Positions 63,367 through 64,000 of a DNA stretch of 64,000 bases are shown here, one piece after another. The stretch comes from CAWCPR01 sp963797475. GTDB taxonomy: Bacteria > Chloroflexota > Anaerolineae > Anaerolineales > UBA4823. The notes under the pieces were generated by a model. That model made no database searches. It saw only the letters and a list, made by a program, of their open reading frames with translations, and had not been told where the DNA came from. Position 1 is the first letter of the stretch; each line of letters starts with the position of its first letter. Where the stretch lies: assembly GCA_963797475.1 (NCBI GenBank), contig CAWCPR010000001.1, positions 1,116,001 to 1,180,000 on the forward strand. Reading direction: 5' to 3'. Both the position numbers and the translations under genes were made by a program.

Positions 63367-63718
63367 TCATTGCAGCCGGAGTAAAACTTTACCTCTCCCC
63401 CATAATTCCTCAAGCCGGTAATAGTCTCGCCGGTCTGGCGAAAACAAGTGCAAGATTACATCCCCAAAGTCGACCAGGATCCAACCGTCGACGGCCTCAC
63501 CTTCCGCTCGGCTGCGAATGCGGAAATCTTTGCGAACTTTTTCCACAGCGCTGTCTGCCAGGGCCTGCAGCATCCGGTGGCTGGTGCCCGAGCAAATCAC
63601 AAAATAATCTGCAAAATCGCTGATCTCATGGATATCCAAAAGCAGGATATCTTCTCCTTTTTTATCTTCCAAGCTATCGACAATCGCTCGAGCCAGTTCT
63701 AAAGTATCCAGTTTTCAC
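63367..63718 (-). CDS. rsfS: Ribosome silencing factor RsfS, N-terminus broken by one base
   Basis: The readable frame starts at TTG 63672 (101 residues): EDKKGEDILLLDIHEISDFADYFVICSGTSHRMLQALADSAVEKVRKDF through DGWILVDFGDVILHLFSPDRRDYYRLEELWG, which is RsfS. The normal N-terminus LDTLELARAIVDSL lies just upstream in the same frame but has no start codon. A GTG at 63718 would start it if the four-base A run (63712-63715 on the complement) had one base fewer, giving MKLDTLELARAIVDS. RsfS binds ribosomal protein L14 and blocks subunit joining in starvation. Confidence 0.88.
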
Positions 63719-63779
63719 CTCGTAAGAGTATACCTGCGAAATAGGGATTATAAAATTTCAACCCATTTTATTTTATTCT

Positions 63780-64000
63780 TCATTGACCAAGTGGTAAAGT
63801 GAATATGCGGGAATAAACGGCGCCGCTTGGGCGTAAGTCGCTGCGGTATAAATGAACGCTTTGGATGCGAGTCGCCCCCAAAAACCCAACCCTATATTTA
63901 CTTAAAACCTCGCTGATCCGGCGAAGATCTTCCGCTGCAGCGTTCCGAGAAACTCTGCCCAAGGTTAAATGGGGTGAAAAAGGACGGTTCTCATGGGCAT
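63780..64000 (-). CDS. Partial open frame at the window edge, unknown
   Basis: An open frame on the minus strand enters from beyond base 64000 and ends at 63780, about 73 residues: RNAAAEDLRRISEVLSKYRVGFLGATRIQ and ending FTLPLGQ. The RRISEVLSKY stretch looks helical. I do not recognise a family with confidence, and codon use is not decisive. The coding start, if any, is outside the window. Low confidence. Confidence 0.3.
   Translation of the reverse strand, partial: AHENRPFSPHLTLGRVSRNAAAEDLRRISEVLSKYRVGFLGATRIQSVHLYRSDLRPSGAVYSRIFTLPLGQ

Overview
The window reads as a chromosomal stretch of a heterotrophic bacterium, most likely Chloroflexota of the Anaerolineae type. This is inferred from style, not from a marker gene: lipoproteins and membrane-anchored proteins carry Thr/Pro-rich linkers (TPTPTP, TEAPAA repeats), there are several sugar, amino-acid and peptide ABC systems, a KorDABC 2-oxoacid:ferredoxin oxidoreductase points to anaerobic metabolism, and there is a UhpB/DesK-type two-component system. 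I saw no rRNA, tRNA, CRISPR array or complete insertion sequence.

Layout. (1) 1-8456, + strand: the end of a peptide-type ABC importer (permease C-terminus and two ATPases) running into hydantoinase/oxoprolinase HyuA and HyuB, a hydantoin racemase-like protein, an M24 peptidase and a small EthD-like protein. This looks like an uptake and ring-opening operon for a cyclic amide or imide. (2) 8694-10237: an autoregulated TetR repressor and a ferredoxin-nitroreductase. (3) 10234-10979: a VapBC-type toxin-antitoxin pair with a palindromic operator. (4) 11160-24117: a CPBP protease, an amidase, a branched-chain amino acid-type ABC importer (fused LivG-LivF, LivH, LivM, LivK), two glutamine synthetase-like ligases, an M20 carboxypeptidase and a FluG-type amidohydrolase, closed by a strong terminator. 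This is a candidate gamma-glutamylation pathway for an imported amine or amide. (5) 24182-30546: a penicillin-binding-protein-like serine hydrolase, a second CPBP protein, a four-GAF/degenerate HD-GYP protein and a double DinB protein. (6) 30972-32100: three small exported proteins. (7) 32108-34961: a HTH/PBP-type regulator with ModA and ModB. (8) 35330-38458: response regulator and histidine kinase. (9) 38515-41047: a methyltransferase and a cytoplasmic GH13 enzyme. (10) 41495-44310, minus: korDABC. (11) 44402-56921, minus: a long alpha-glucan operon (MalE, MalF, MalG, lipoprotein amylase, esterase, membrane glycosyltransferase-propeller fusion, second sugar-binding lipoprotein, GH13 glucosidase, YihY). 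(12) 57635-64000: a leaderless surface-protein gene, lipoate ligase, DUF4230, DUF503, an atypical SDR, an inosine/xanthosine triphosphatase and RsfS.

A recurring feature is single-base frame breaks inside otherwise intact, conserved genes: second glutamine synthetase, HD-GYP tail, KorA, KorB, YihY, MalE, RsfS, and probably the PrcB-like gene. So many fresh breaks in 64 kb look more like indel errors in the assembly than real gene decay. Protein predictions at those sites should be read as composites.

Regulatory DNA stands out. There is a TetR operator palindrome next to the -10 box, an antitoxin operator over the -35 box, three exact-period 18-bp palindromic units between livM and livK, a multi-stem leader element upstream of malE, and an orphan promoter/hairpin/terminator unit at 41210-41402 that could be a small RNA.
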